Numbered from the stretch's first letter, positions 32,773 through 44,988 are shown. The stretch is DNA of 64,000 nucleotides from Ischnura elegans (GCF_921293095.1 NC_060248.1:130646972-130710971), one strand, 5' to 3'. A program made the numbers and translations. The notes: generated by a model from the letters alone, not told the origin.

Positions 32773-32813
32773 GACCTGAAGACGCCAGCAGTATGGCTGG
32801 AGAAACTGTCGTC
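32773..32813 (+). ncRNA. hammerhead-ribozyme-like motif with intact core
   Basis: GAC (stem I) - CTGAAGA (32,776-32,782, full CUGANGA match) - helix II CCAGC/GCTGG with loop AGTATG - GAAAC (32,802-32,806) - TGTC, predicted cleavage after C 32,810 - GTC pairing with GAC. Helix III would be only AC-U-GU and therefore works best in a dimer, as described for hammerheads in Penelope-like elements. Stem I is only 3 bp. The 48-nt terminal arm of the element begins exactly at 32,811. Confidence 0.65.
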
Positions 32814-32882
32814 ACCTATGGACAACTCAACGCGGAGGAATGCCCGGAAGCCGAGACTACTGAGAGTACGTCGCGGGTTCGA

Positions 32883-35102
32883 GTACCGCCAGTGTAATTA
32901 ATGGGTGTGCGTGCTTGTACAGCTGTTGATTTTTTAGAATCCCCGATTTAAGGGCCGTTGCAAGCTATTCTAGGGGTACGTGGAAATAAAAAGTTTTCAT
33001 TCCACATCTAAAATGTCATGATGAAACAATTAAGAAATTAACTAGTATTAAGGAATTTATTTATATACAAATCTTGAATCGAGAAATTTCCGGAGGAAAA
33101 ACCTACATAGATATAAATGCGTAATGGAGATATTAAGTACAGATAATGCATTGAGACAGCCAAGCAGTTCACTCAACTCGATGAACTTAATTTTAGTGTA
33201 GTATGTGCCGCAGTTTTCCATTAGTACTCAGAATAGGGGTAGATGGCGTTTAGAGAGCGTTATTTTTTTTCATGAACACATCAGCGTCGTCAAGCTAATT
33301 TTTATTCAAACTTTACTAAGCGTTTAATTTGATTCCTCGCTCTTTTTATACTCAATCGGCCCTTACTATTACAAGTTTTCATAGTAAGTAGAGTGAAAAG
33401 CAACGATCTGTAACTATTTATTGACTTCAACTATAATTCTACTTTGAGTAATGTTTTCTCTGCTATGACATTACAATCGCAATTGCACATTCACTTAAGA
33501 AATAATAATGTAGAAGTGAAAGCGAAAAGAACAAATAAGAGCCTACCAAGCTGTGTAGACTGTTAACTGCTAGACAACATAATAGTTTCGACCGCTAAAA
33601 TTTTTATTGATGAAAGACATACAAAATAATTATTCAGATCGCGCGTTAACGAAATTTTCAAGTATATAGGCCATTTATCCAGCGAGTATTTAAATCTAAC
33701 GTCTGAAAGTACTCTGCATGCGAGTTGCGAATGAATCAGAAGACACAAATACTTACAGAGCGACATGTTGACTTACAAGCAGCAGTAAAAAAACTCAAGT
33801 GTGGAGTGAGGAAATGTTACTTTATCTATAGGGAAAAATTGGATCTTAAATCCACTTAGTTTTACGGGGGGCCATAGCTTGTACGTAGAGCCATGAGGTG
33901 ATACAGTGAATGGTAATACCATATGTTTATGCTAATTCCATTTTCTGCCATTCACTCACTATTACCTGAACCACGTACGGAACGCCACGAGAAACAAATC
34001 AAACTCGTATGATTCCTGCGTCGAAAACTACGTTATTGGGAGAAGTATATTGACCCAAATGGACAATTTATAATTATTACGAGGAGAATTTATTAACATC
34101 GCGGTGAAAAAGAGCGATCCATTGCCACATTCTACTTGTTCTATATATGTGTCCATCGATTACCGCAGGGCGTTCGGTTAAAATTTCGAACATATATTTA
34201 TATCCAGAGTTGGCATGAAGGTATACTTGGAATTCCGTCGATGATCTTAGCACTCTCAAAATAGAATTAAAGTCAATGCTTTTTTCAATTGGCTCGAAAA
34301 ATATTTTCCAACGGTTTAAATTCCTCCTCGCTTCCTCTCTTCTTTCACATTTTTAATATATCATGCCGCGCGAAGACGATGAAACAATAAGGTTTTATTA
34401 AGGTAAACAAAAGAGCTTCTTGAAATACGTGTTTTGAAAAATTTATCTTCCAACATTTCAAACAGTACTTGTGACCTTGTGGGATACTATTTGATTCCTA
34501 GATTGCTAATTGGATTCATACAGTTTAACTTTCTCGGTGGAATCGGAGCCTGGAGATGGCACACAAACTGCGGCTGCGGTGAATATTCGTGGAGCACGCT
34601 CAGAAAACTCTTTTTGAATTGTTACTCCTCACACTGTCTACTCCATGCACTCATAATTTTTAATAATTCAAATTATTCAGCAGTACCAATCAATTTTCAA
34701 CTGACCCATTGGTTTAGAAGTTAGCAGAGGTTTGCGTCGTTTACAACTCCGTTAATTTTAGTGGTATAAACAATTTGTTTTCGGAAAACTTCCAATAATA
34801 GATGTGGCTTCTTTACATCAAAATTTCAAGTCAAAGAAACGAAAACTACGGGAATTCCAAGCGCTCAAAGTTGGGCAACTTGATTTTACGCGCAAAAAAC
34901 GGGTACTTTTTTGAGAAAAAATTAAGTACAGGAAATACTATTGATCCAAAGATTTTAAAAGTGCATGATACAACGTAGAAATAAATTCTCTTTCGTATGA
35001 TTTTTGTTGCATTGAAATTGATTGCTTAGTTTAGACGCTAGAGGTCCTCAAACTCGGGTATCTTGCTTTTTTTTTACAGACAGTAGTTGTACTGTGCTGT
35101 AG
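32883..35102. other. unrecognised AT-rich sequence
   Basis: No gene or known repeat identified. A 96-codon frame at 34,434-34,724 lacks motifs. Confidence 0.4.
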
Positions 35103-35104
35103 TA

Positions 35105-35631
35105 CGAGGTGTGCTCAGAAAATTACGGTAGTTTTAGTTTTTTGAGAAAAATATTTTTTTATTTGTCTACATTAATTTTGTAGCCTTCAAAATAGTTCCC
35201 GCTGATAGATTTTATTCATTTGTGTAAGTGCTTATTCCAATCCCGGAAACAGTTCTCAATTTTTGGGATAGCCTTAGCTCTGTCAGCGATTTATTCAAAT
35301 GAAACCTATGCTTCTAAAGCGCCGGTCCTTAAAGATATTTTGGGAAGTAGGATGAAGTCGCACAAAGCCATGTCTGGAAAATATGGAGGCATTGTTTTCT
35401 TGGCCAAAAATTCACGTGCAAGCAATGAAGTGTGAGCCGAAAAAATAGCCGACCTCATGAAAACATGGCTAACCTTAGCGTCTGCCACAGACAAACTGAA
35501 CCATGAATAAAGCTGAAATTTTTATTATCCCTCAGGAGCATGTAACCCAACATAATAAAAAGTGACAATCGGAATTGTCAAATCCGTGAAATTTAAAAAT
35601 TTAGTCCCCGTTATTTTCTGAGCACACCTCG
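35105..35631 (-). mobile_element. mariner internal-deletion derivative, copy 2, with transposase C-terminus
   Basis: TIRs CGAGGTGTGCTCAGAAAATTACGG and (complement) CGAGGTGTGCTCAGAAAATAACGG between TA dinucleotides (35,103-35,104 and 35,632-35,633). The minus strand reads AREFLAKKTMPPYFPDMALC, then DFILLPKISLRTGALEA, and further on AKAIPKIENCFRDWNKHLHK and SGNYFEGYKI. That is the mariner PPYSPDLAPCDF-LFPKLK block with the last catalytic Asp (CDF) and the KAIP--F--CF--W------GDYFEG C-terminus. N-terminal helix-turn-helix and the first two catalytic Asp are deleted, and stops occur in the tail. Confidence 0.88.
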
Positions 35632-35633
35632 TA

Positions 35634-37134
35634 TATCTTGACCTCTGTAACTTGGCACTTAGCCATTTAAAACCTACGTCCAATAGGATAGGTACCGGCT
35701 TGCACAGGGTCTTCGGCTCTGGCAAACGTCACAAAGCCCCTATCCTCGGATAGAGTGGGGTGGGTAGTACTCAAAGTGTTTTAAATTTATCGCAATTTTC
35801 ATTGCTTTTAATATTTACCGCGAAAATACGCATTTATGTCAAGCATAAATAGGCTTAAAAATCAGCAGCATGACTGAAAATTGTTCTCATCTGCTTATTT
35901 TAAGCGCAATCAAATGCGCAAACAAAGCTCGGGGTACTATTGTAGACAATTTTGATGCCAGTTTAGACAGACAAATGATTTATGAGAAAATCTAAATCTC
36001 ATCCGAGCACATGTGATAATTTAAAATTCTATTATCAACGAAGTAGGGCACGTCTCGCGATACCTCTCTTCGATTTAAACTGCGTTTACCACTTAGTTTT
36101 ATAGTTATTCGCGGTCTTTTTCAACCGGATTGGATTGCAAAAATTTTTATCCAGAAATCGAGAACAGGGAGTTTGCTCAGTAAATTTTATCCTTCTTTTG
36201 AATATGGTACCTGCAAATATTAGGCATTATTATGTTACTTTTTACTTTTTATCCCTTGCTGTCGCATCGTATTTCTCAAGCTTTCTCGGCCTTCAAATCA
36301 GGTCAATGGGCTCATAAATGCCAGCGTTTCGGTGGCTATTATCTGCCATAAACGCCTTCAGGGAACAAAACGATATTGTTTTGTAAAGCTCTCGCTGTAA
36401 GCTTGAGGGAATCGTTGGGATTTATAACTCCATTGACGAAGACAGGAGACCGAGAATACTTCATAGATTACGCATTGTTTCCTGATCATTTGTAAGCGTC
36501 AGAATTTCTACTTCTTCCTTTTTAATCCGATTCGATTAGCACCTTCCATCCTTCCGCACTGTCTTTATGGCTCGCTTGAAGTAGGTGGCGGAACCTTATA
36601 GTTATCAAACTCGGCCACGGACGTCGCGGCAGCGCACGGAAAAAAAGAGAACTGCGAAATGCGAAAATACGCGAGCGTGCATCTTCGAGGTCGGCTGCAT
36701 TCTCTCCCTCCCAAACACCGCCACCCCCTTAAACAACGCGTCGCACGCGTAGGAGGGGCGGTGACCAACCCTCCATCCCCACCTCCTCTTCTCCTTCCGC
36801 GGAAGGGATGAACTTGGCCCCGATGTGCGTGGGAGGGAGAAAACCTTCCCCCTCCCCACCCACCCCCTCCCTCCCGAATCACTCGCTACGCGGCGCACTC
36901 CGCTTCCAGGGAAAGTGTTTCATCGGGACGGGATTAAAGCGGTGACAAAAGACAATCGCACTTCCTCGTGTTGAAGGAGAACTCGTCGCGCAATTAAAAA
37001 AAAGGCAAACGATAATAAATAAATCACCAAGACTACTCGAAACCAAACAAAGCGTCCTGTTAAATAACAGATATTATTCCTCCAGGAAAATATAACAGCC
37101 AAGAATATTTACGAATGATTTAAGAGGGTCAAGT
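35634..37134. other. no gene; CpG/GC-rich stretch at 36,560-36,910
   Basis: The GC-rich patch includes runs such as CCCCCTCCC and frames of about 100 codons on the minus strand, low-complexity Arg/Gly/Pro. Possible CpG island or promoter of an unseen gene. The remainder is AT-rich and unrecognised. Confidence 0.35.
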
Positions 37135-37445
37135 AGATCTATATATTATCCCACAAACCGCATGGGGTGGCGCCAAAAAAGCCGTGTGGCAGTGGGTGTC
37201 AGGACACCCGCCGTTTACATATAAAAATTAAATGTTAAAACAATACGACTAATATTTAATAAAGTCCTTTATGGTTCGGGAAAAAAACCAATTCCCAAAT
37301 CTATCCGTTCGGCAAAATATCTCTTTTAATTTATCGCTTTTGCTCAACCTGCAAATGTAGTGGTGCTCTAATATTTTGTTTTCCTTTTCACTCTGGAAGA
37401 TATCTATTCTTAATTGCTAAGCAGTATAAGACGAACGCGCAGCCT
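37135..37445 (-). mobile_element. CR1/L2-like LINE 3' end (subfamily 1)
   Basis: Complement of the subfamily-1 3' UTR: AAGAGATATTTTGCCGAACG, a TAATAAAGTCC-like segment (GGACTTTATTAAA), GGTGTCCTGACACCC and the TAGAT tail at 37,135. It contains no intact codons. Its 5' end faces the next LINE fragment. Confidence 0.75.
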
Positions 37446-37484
37446 CTATCATCAATCATCAAGGGTGTTGTGGGGAGAGGAAAA

Positions 37485-38010
37485 AGTTTCGCATGAAAAA
37501 GTAATTGAGAGGTGTTATTTCGCACTCGTCCGACCGCACCTTGAATATGCAGCGAGCATACTGGGTCCTGCGCAGAAAGACAATCCGTGAACTTATTAAA
37601 ATAAGACCAGGAAAGCTATGCGATTCGTCCACAACTGCTAAGGTTGTACGGGAAGCGTTACACAGATGTGAAACAAATGAGCCTGGGAGCCGCTTGAGAC
37701 TCGGAGGGTACGCGCTGGGCTTAGATTGCACGAGCTATCGAGATTGGATACCTTTCAGATTGACCCGGAGTACATCATAGATGCCCACTATATTTACAGA
37801 TTCGAAAGAAACGTTAAATTAAGAGAGATATTTTTCCGAACGGATAGATGTTGGAATTCTTTTTCTCCAGAACCATAACGGACTTTGGTAATTGCTAATT
37901 GTAATTTCGTTAGAGCATTTCTTTTTTATTTGCCAGGGGCTTTTTATCAACACGCCTATTGAGGCTACGGCTATACGGCTTTGGGGGTGGTATGTGGTTC
38001 CACATGGATG
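37485..38010 (+). pseudogene. CR1/L2-like LINE C-terminus and 3' UTR (subfamily 1)
   Basis: From 37,505 the DNA matches the LINE at 53,217: GAGAGGTGTTATTTCGCACT, CGCACCTTGAATATGCAGCG, and an indel-riddled GWEPLETRRLR-like region (GAGCCTGGGAGCC...). The 3' UTR has GAGAGATATTTTTCCGAACG and ends ATGGATGTAGAT. Heavily frameshifted. Confidence 0.75.
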
Positions 38011-38258
38011 TAGATTTTGATTTTTTTTATATGTCTATCACTTCCTTTTGACTGATAACTTGACTCCCAGGCTGGTAACTTGTATGCCACTAAATTCATA
38101 ACTTTACTACGAAATTCTCAGTCCGCTCCGCTATCAACTTTGATATTGTTACCGTATCTGATGCAATTGACTGATTCAAATCTTTTTTAAGAGAGAATAA
38201 TTTATTAAATTTCACAATATAATGATATTTCAAATCTGGAGCCATTAAGTTTTTATTA

Positions 38259-40516
38259 GTCCAGGAAATGAAGCTCATAAAAGTGAAAAACCTTGCAATT
38301 TTTTCAAACTGAATCGATTTGCACCAAAATTTGGGATTAGACTAATTATACCCCCTACTACAAAATCTATATTATGCCGAAGGGCGCTTTTTATTTTTTA
38401 GGGGTGAAAACTACCCCTAAAAGCTGGAACTAAAAAACTTATTTTTTAAAGCTAAATACGTGTCAAATTTAGTTTAAATTGTATGTATAATTATTTTTTT
38501 ATGTTTGGAAAATAATTTTAAGTTGTTTCAACCCATAATAATCAACCCTTATTGGGGGTTAATGTAAAAAAGAATTTTCAAGCTGAATCGATTTGCATAA
38601 CAACTTGTGTTTATACTGATCATACCTCCTATAAAAATGTTTTTCAAACCGAATTGATTTGCATACATAGTTGGGATTAGACTAATCATACCCCCTTCTT
38701 CAAAATCTATATTATGCCGAAGGGCGCCTTTTATTTTTTAGGGGTAAAAACTACCCCTAAAAGCTGAAACTTAAAATATTATATTTTAAAGCTAAATACG
38801 GGTAAAATTTAGTTTAAATTATTTGTATAATTATTTTTTTTGTTTGGAAAATAATTTTAAGGCGTTTCAACCCATAATAATCAACCCTTATTGGGGGTTA
38901 ATGTAAAAAAAATATTTACCCTAAAAATAAAAATTATTTATCACATTGTATCTTCTTATTCACTTTCTAACTCCTTTTATTATGTATTCACTTTTTTCTC
39001 TCATGATTTTAATCACAGCACAGAAAAGATATAACATTAGGATAAACAGAACAAACTTCGTCATGGTAACATAAACAAATAAATGTACATTTATGTAGAC
39101 ATTACATGAAACACAATCAAACGGAGACTGTATGGCTTCCAGTCTTCCCACCACATGCATGCACACACGTTACTGTAAGCGAGAGCACACATACTCACAA
39201 ATGTGTATGTATATATGCATCTTATGGGTATGTGTGTTTATTTTGTAGCAAATTTGAGTGTATCGTTGGCTTCTAACGTAAAGTACACAAAGTATATGCT
39301 GATTATGAGGAATATTATGCTCTGAATTGTGGATTTCGAATTTTTCGAAAATAAATTTGATTGGTATTTCAAACATAGCTCCTTTATTTTTTATGATAGA
39401 AAGTTCATTTAAATTGTATTTTGTAGGGTTTTTACTGACTACAAGGTCATGTGAATTAAATTTTTTTCGAGTCATTTATTTTTAAAGGGGAGGGATTTAA
39501 GGGTTTAAATAAGGTGGAGCTCCCTTGGAAATAGAGGTTTTAATTATCAATATCTCACCAAATATTTATTGTTTAGAATTAAAACACACCAAAATATTTG
39601 AAAGTAAAGAAGCTACAATTTATTGCTCCTGCACTTTTTTCATATCTCCAGTTTTTTTGGAGTTATTTTGAAAAAAAAGCATTTTTAACGAAATTGTAGA
39701 AAATGACTTTTCACTTTTTCCTCCATTTTTTTCAAAATTTAGAGCTATAAATTAAAACAACTTCTAGGATCAACTAACAATACTTAAATAAAGAGAATTA
39801 CTGAAGGGCATTGATCAATTTTGTCTATTGTGGTAATAAGGAGTTGTTTTCACTGATTTTTTCGTACAAAAAAGTAGGGACCGATCTTATTTTTAATCAT
39901 AACTCGCTCAAATTTCATGATAAAAAATATTTTTTTCTCATTTTAAGAAAGTTTTTTAAAAACACTTTTAAACAGATCACATACTTTTCCTCGAAAATTA
40001 CATTTTTCCCGCTATTTGGCATTGAATCTTTCAAATTTAGCATATGACAAACAATAGATAACCATCAACAAGTTGTAGCTCGGTCCGAATTGGTCATAAA
40101 GGAAATATAAAATAAGATTTTTTAAAAAATTTTTACAAGCTACAGTTTTGTAATTCACAATTTTCTAATAAAATTAATACTTTTCAAGTTATTTGCCTAT
40201 AATGGATTGAAATCGTTGATTTTTTCGTGAAAAAACTGTTACTTTCAATCGCAAATAACTCGAAAAATATTAATTTTACGCAAAAAATGGAAAGAACATT
40301 TTATTCTTAAAATGTATTTTCTATCGATTCCTGTAGTCAAAATATAATTAATATTTTCCACCCCCGAGATGGGGTGGAAACCACCCCCAGGGTAAAAGCG
40401 CCCGTCGGCATGATATAGATTTTGATTCTTGGTATATTCCCTACTTATTGTGAAAATTTCAAGAAAATCGATTCAGTTTGAAAAAATTGCGAGCCAAAAT
40501 GCTTCATTTCCTGGAC
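38259..40516. mobile_element. 2.26-kb TIR element with TA duplication
   Basis: Ends GTCCAGGAAATGAAGC and (complement) the identical GTCCAGGAAATGAAGC, between TA dinucleotides at 38,257-38,258 and 40,517-40,518. The inverted similarity runs further inward for about 150 bp: TTGCAATTTTTTCAAACTGA versus CGCAATTTTTTCAAACTGAA; CCGAAGGGCGCTTTTTA versus CCGACGGGCGCTTTTAC; and a GGGGTGGTTTCCACCCC region. No transposase frame. The middle (39,480-40,340) is AT-rich with repeated GTTTTTTCGAAAA-like words. Superfamily not determined. Confidence 0.65.
38299..38930 (+). repeat. two tandem units of ~341 bp inside the TIR element
   Basis: Unit 1 (38,299-38,573) and unit 2 (38,641-38,914) share long blocks: TGCCGAAGGGCGC, GGGGT(G/A)AAAACTACCCCTAA, AAAGCTAAATACG, and AACCCATAATAATCAACCCT. 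The spacer is a third partial copy of the unit start (38,581-38,640). Local tandem amplification of the subterminal region. Confidence 0.8.
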
Positions 40517-40518
40517 TA

Positions 40519-42054
40519 TATCTCTTGTCAGGGATTCCATAAATATTGAGAGATTGTTGGAAAACACAGTTTAAAATTAAGTTATTCCTCTGTCCGTTAT
40601 ATAATATTTATAACATTATTAATACGGCTCAAACAAGTGGGTACATGTACTTATAACCTTATATACTTGAATACAAACACGTGTTCTAATTTAAATATAT
40701 GTGAAAATAATTTTAATCGAACGCAAATATGGATTTACTGAGCAACCATTCCTAAAAGCTTACCATACATTTTGCTTAAATGGTTTATTTTCTGAAATCA
40801 TGCGGTATTTTTTTAAGCTTTTTATACAATTACTTAAAAAGTATCATTGCCTGATATCTTGTATTTCAGTGGTAAAATGTACTTCCTGCAATATCGGAAC
40901 ATTTAGGAATTTTTGATGGGAGGGACTTATTGTTACTTGCAAGCGCAACAAAAATAATTGTCTTGGACAAGTACGCGCTTTATCCAGTTTCTATAAACCT
41001 AGATATAAGAACGTGCGGTCAATACTTACACTTGTATTATCTAATTTCCCATATAGGGTTTTAAAAAGCTTATTTCGCATTGTAATTAATAATTTAAAAT
41101 AACAGTCATAATCTATACAATGGGTCTCAATGGGTTTTACAATATAAATTAATGAGTTATGTAATGAATAAAATAATGTAAATTAATTTCTGACTCTGTT
41201 TATTTAAAACAATAAATATTTGCAGAAAATTAGCAAATAAGATTCTGATTTTCATAGGCCCTTTGGAATTGAATAAGACCTTGATAGATAACGAAACCGA
41301 TGGATATGAATCTGTTGATATAACAAGGCCCTGGAGCTGCCGATGCACGTGAAATCCCTCTTGGCGATTCACGTTTTAACGCATTCGGCCCTGACTCACT
41401 CTTTGATAAGGGACTCCCAGCCCATCTCCCTTAATAGATAGCCGTGAAGTTTCCGAGGTGTTATCGGGAAACCCATTTGATGCATCTAACTGCTGTCCAC
41501 CGAGGCAAATCCAAAAAATGATGAATGCATAGTCCGTTGAATACCAAGGACCTCGTGTGAGCTGAGGACGGCTCAATGTGAATCGTTCATTCTTCCCTTG
41601 ACTTTTGATGACATTAACCTGTTTAGGTGGCCGGCGAGAGATCGCCAGTTCACCGATAGCAGAGACAGGGATTCGCCCTTGGAAGCAACTTCCTTCCTCA
41701 AGGTGTTTAATAAGCTGATGTCCTTAACAGACTACGCATCTCCACCACTGGTTTGGTTCTTGACGCTTGCCTTGTTTAAAATGTGCGCTAACGTCTTTAT
41801 TTCTACTGGATATATGGAGTAATCCCTCGTCAGCTTTAGACTATGCATCTAATTCGAATAGTTGATTGTTCATGGTAATTGTAAATAGAATGGAACACAA
41901 AATGGGTTTTTACGGGGAAAGGGAAGTTGACAATGGAAGGGATGAGTCGTAAAATAGTTCTTAGACTCATTACTTTATCAGTAGGATGTTTCGATGTTAA
42001 CTGTACTTTCCCAACAAAAAATGGAACATATTCTTCTATTATTGTTCGGTATGT
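40519..42054. other. unrecognised sequence
   Basis: AT-rich up to 41,250, then mixed. No supported feature. Confidence 0.35.
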
Positions 42055-42770
42055 AATAACACCATGTATATTTAGATTTTAGATTTAGAAAAGAAATGTA
42101 TTGTTCTAGGACTCTTGTCCTCTAAGATAAAATACAATTTACTCATACAAATTCATAGAGTAGATTTAAACATAGAATTAATTTAACATAAAATCATGAA
42201 ATCAACTCAACTCACTCATTGTGAGCGATAAACCAACAGGAAAATATAACAAAAGAGTTCCAATTATACAAAGAAATAATATCATCATTACACTACAACA
42301 ACAACAATATGCAAAGAAAAACATATGATACACAATGTTCCAGCGACAAATCACAGAACCGGCGAGGAAGAAGTCTTAGGAATAGCATTAATTAACATAA
42401 TGAAAAGAACAAACAACCAAAGAAATAGAAGAGATACACATTTTTCTTCAATTAACAAATAAGTTATAATGGGGCAGTAAGTAATAATCTGTAAACTTTT
42501 GCCTTGAACGATTTCAAAAACGGAGTATTTTTCACATCATCTGGTAGATTATTCCAGATATTGGGTGCTACAACCAGGAATGACTTCTGGAAAGAAGTTG
42601 TGCGATGAGGGGGATAATAGATGAGATGAAGTTATCAGCTGATCTTGTAGTCATAGTAGTATGTTTACGCTTAGTTTTAAATAGGTCATGTAAGTATTCT
42701 GGATTTTTACTATAAGAAACAATACATAAAGGAAAGCAGCGAGGAAATATTTTCGTCAAGTTTTAGTGGA
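42055..42770 (-). pseudogene. LINE C-terminus and 3' UTR
   Basis: The minus strand from 42,759 reads IFPRCFPLCIVSYSKNPEYL and HDLFKTKRKHTTMTTRSADN, then after a frameshift near 42,590 FQKSFLVVAPNIWNNLPDDV and KSFKAKVYRLLL before the stop. The TR-ADNF, then KSF--V-P--WN-LPDD-K, then SFK-K---LL pattern is the end of many non-LTR reverse-transcriptase ORFs. The presumed 3' UTR runs to about 42,055 and includes a TAGAACAATACA block. One clear frameshift, otherwise fairly fresh. Confidence 0.7.
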
Positions 42771-43320
42771 AAGCCATGCAATTTCATTGAGGTATGGCGA
42801 TATATGTACAACTCATCGGAAGTAATGCTTAGAAATTAGATTTTGAACAACTTATCAATGAAATGCCTCTGTTTTTTTTTAATATGAAATATTTACATAT
42901 ATTAGCTTATGTATAATATTCTCATTTCTCTCGTAATAATAATACTATACACCGCTTTAATCTTTTAAGTGTTTTTTACATCATTTTTTTTTTGCCGCAT
43001 TGTATGCATATGTGTGGAACCATACGACAAACCAAGTGTCTTAAGAGGGTCCTTGTTTATTTACTTGTAAATAATGGATGAAAAAGTGTCGAGTATGAAT
43101 AAGTGGCGTCTTGCCCATATAAGGACTTTCGGACGCCCCCCTCCCAGAGATTTGAAAAAGGAAAAAAACTAAATATCCATTCAATTGTAATTATACATCT
43201 ATTGATAAAAAATCAGCATGACCGTGTCGAAATACCTGTTGCCCATTCGAAATTATTTGCCAATTTACAGGTCAAGAAGTATGCATACTAAATGTAAGGA
43301 GTAGATTTACCAAAGAAGCA
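42771..43320. other. unrecognised sequence
   Basis: AT-rich, no supported feature. Confidence 0.35.
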
Positions 43321-43985
43321 ATAGGGTGGTTTCCTATTATTTCTTTATTACCTAAATCGAAAGATTATTACTCCTGGAGTACGCATTTCACGCTTTTAGA
43401 TTTTTAAATGACGATATCTATTTTTCGCGGTAAAATGAATAGTGAAAAATTTCAAGCGCGCGAAAACGCGACGGCTAAGTATGAATGCCGGGAAAACTCC
43501 GTGTGACGTCGTTCTGGTTCCCGCTGCCGCAAGTGAGGTGACCTTGGGGCGAGGCTCTGAGCGCTGATACGACGCAGGATGCTAGCAGGTAGCAGAGTAC
43601 CATGCTAGCTGGTAGCCCTTGGCTTAAATAAGGATTATTAATACCCTATCAAACGAAGGAAACTTTCCGACCCTAGGCAGTTTTAATATGTGATTATTAA
43701 GACATGTTTCCCTGAGCTCTGTGCCTCATGCATTTATTGGTAATCTCAGACGATGTAAAACTCCTATTTACTCGTATAGAAACTAGGTCCCTGTGACTTC
43801 AGGTGTAGTGGCATCGCATGGGCGCCTATCTGTCCTTTTTCAAATGAGGTTAAAATTGACTATTGCCATTCGTCTAAACTAGGATTTGTGAAAACATGTA
43901 ATTTGTATATTATGAATACACCAATGGTGGGTAAGGAGTCGCAATCATTGCATTGCGTTTTCTTTGATGAAGGAAACTACCCTAT
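43321..43985 (+). mobile_element. M660 TIR element, copy 4 (full length)
   Basis: Complete from ATAGGGTGGTTTCCTATTAT to GGAAACTACCCTAT. It shows the full internal order: TTTTTCGCGGTAAAATGAA block, GACGTCGTTCTGGTT, CAGGATGCTAGCAGG, CGAAGGAAACTTTCCG, CGCATGGGCGCC. Outer flanks (AAGAAGCA and TTGACTAC) show no long duplication. Confidence 0.85.
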
Positions 43986-44043
43986 TTGACTACTTTCACT
44001 TGGTCACATCAGATAGTTCACGTCCTTGTATACAGAGGGTATA

Positions 44044-44986
44044 CAGGGTGCGTTTCGAAAGTAATGCAATTAATTTCTTAAAAAGAAACTTGTTGAATAT
44101 ATTTGCGCAAACACCTTAAATTCTTCAAAGTACTTCCTTTGGGGTTCTACATATTTTTGCAGCGAATCGGCCATAACCGGTACGCACCCAGGAAGGCTTC
44201 TTCGGGGACCTCTCACAAGGTCCTCATTACGATTGATTGTGTCTCTTCTATGGACGAGAAATGGGTTCATTTCAGGACTGCCTTAATCTGAGGCAATAGT
44301 AAGAAGTTTTTTGGGGTGACTTCTGGGTTATAGGGGGTTGGGGCAGCGTTTGAACCTTATCTTTTGCCAGAAACTCGCGGACTAGTTGAGTCGTAGAGCG
44401 TTATGGGAAGGCGCTTTGTAGAGATCTAGTAGACAGGTAGCGGATATGCCTTTTTTCGTCCGAATGGCCCGTATCCGGAGTCTTTCCAGCACTTACATGT
44501 AATAGGCAGCGTTAAGTGTCTTCCCCGGAGAAATAAATTCTTTATGTACCAATCCTTTGCTGTCTAAAAAGACGATGGACACTGATTCCACTTTTGATAT
44601 GCTTATTCTTGCCATTTTGGGTATTTATCCCTTCCCGACCCTTCTTTGAGGCCTTTAACCACCTCAGAACTTGAGAATAGGACAGAGAAGAGTCCCTGTG
44701 AGCCTCACTAATCAATTCGTTTGTCTCCTCGAGAGGTTTTTTCAGTTTAGTATAAAACTTAAACTTTGCTCGACTGCCGATTCCATTTTTCGTAACACGG
44801 TCGGCACGCAGAGGTTTACAATGACTGACGTTCTGCCGATTTCACAGTTTGGAGAGAAATCTAAACTGGTTTCCATGTAAATCTTACAATTAGCGTTGAC
44901 CCCGCCCACTCCAGTGATTTAACCCCACTCCAACCAATAGGAGCGGCGCAGGAAATTCAATTGCTTTACTTTCGGAACGCACCCTG
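44044..44986 (-). pseudogene. mariner-family element with decayed transposase
   Basis: TIRs CAGGGTGCGTTTCGAAAGTAA and (complement) CAGGGTGCGTTCCGAAAGTAA sit between TA dinucleotides (44,042-44,043 and 44,987-44,988). The minus strand shows an N-terminal helix-turn-helix in pieces (KFYTKLKKPLEETNELISEA, then SYSQVLRWLKAFKEG), then MARISISKVESVSIVFLDSK and GLVHKEFISPGKT of the catalytic core, and a C-terminal piece KYVEPQRKYFEEFKVFA. At 943 bp it is shorter than an autonomous copy; stops and shifts separate all segments. A different mariner lineage from the elements at 27.5 and 35.1 kb. Confidence 0.85.
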
Positions 44987-44988
44987 TA

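Larger units (their letters stand above)
31685..32869 (+). mobile_element. 5'-truncated Penelope-like element with an inverted terminal fragment
   Basis: Order: an inverted 48-nt fragment of the element's own 3' repeat (31,715-31,762), GIY-YIG codons (31,771-31,928), a Harbinger-like insertion (31,932-32,505), the protein C-terminus (32,509-32,650), a 3' UTR, a hammerhead motif (32,773-32,813) and the 48-nt terminal sequence (32,811-32,858). The two 48-nt arms differ at two positions. Flanks GTCGCGGGTTTGA (31,672-31,684) and GTCGCGGGTTCGA (32,870-32,882) form a likely 13-bp target duplication with one mismatch. Lies 55 bp downstream of tRNA-Glu. Confidence 0.75.

Noticed and set aside
36565-36898. 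two ~100-codon minus-strand frames
   Set aside because: Gly/Arg/Pro-rich products of GC-rich composition; overlapping phases, no motif.
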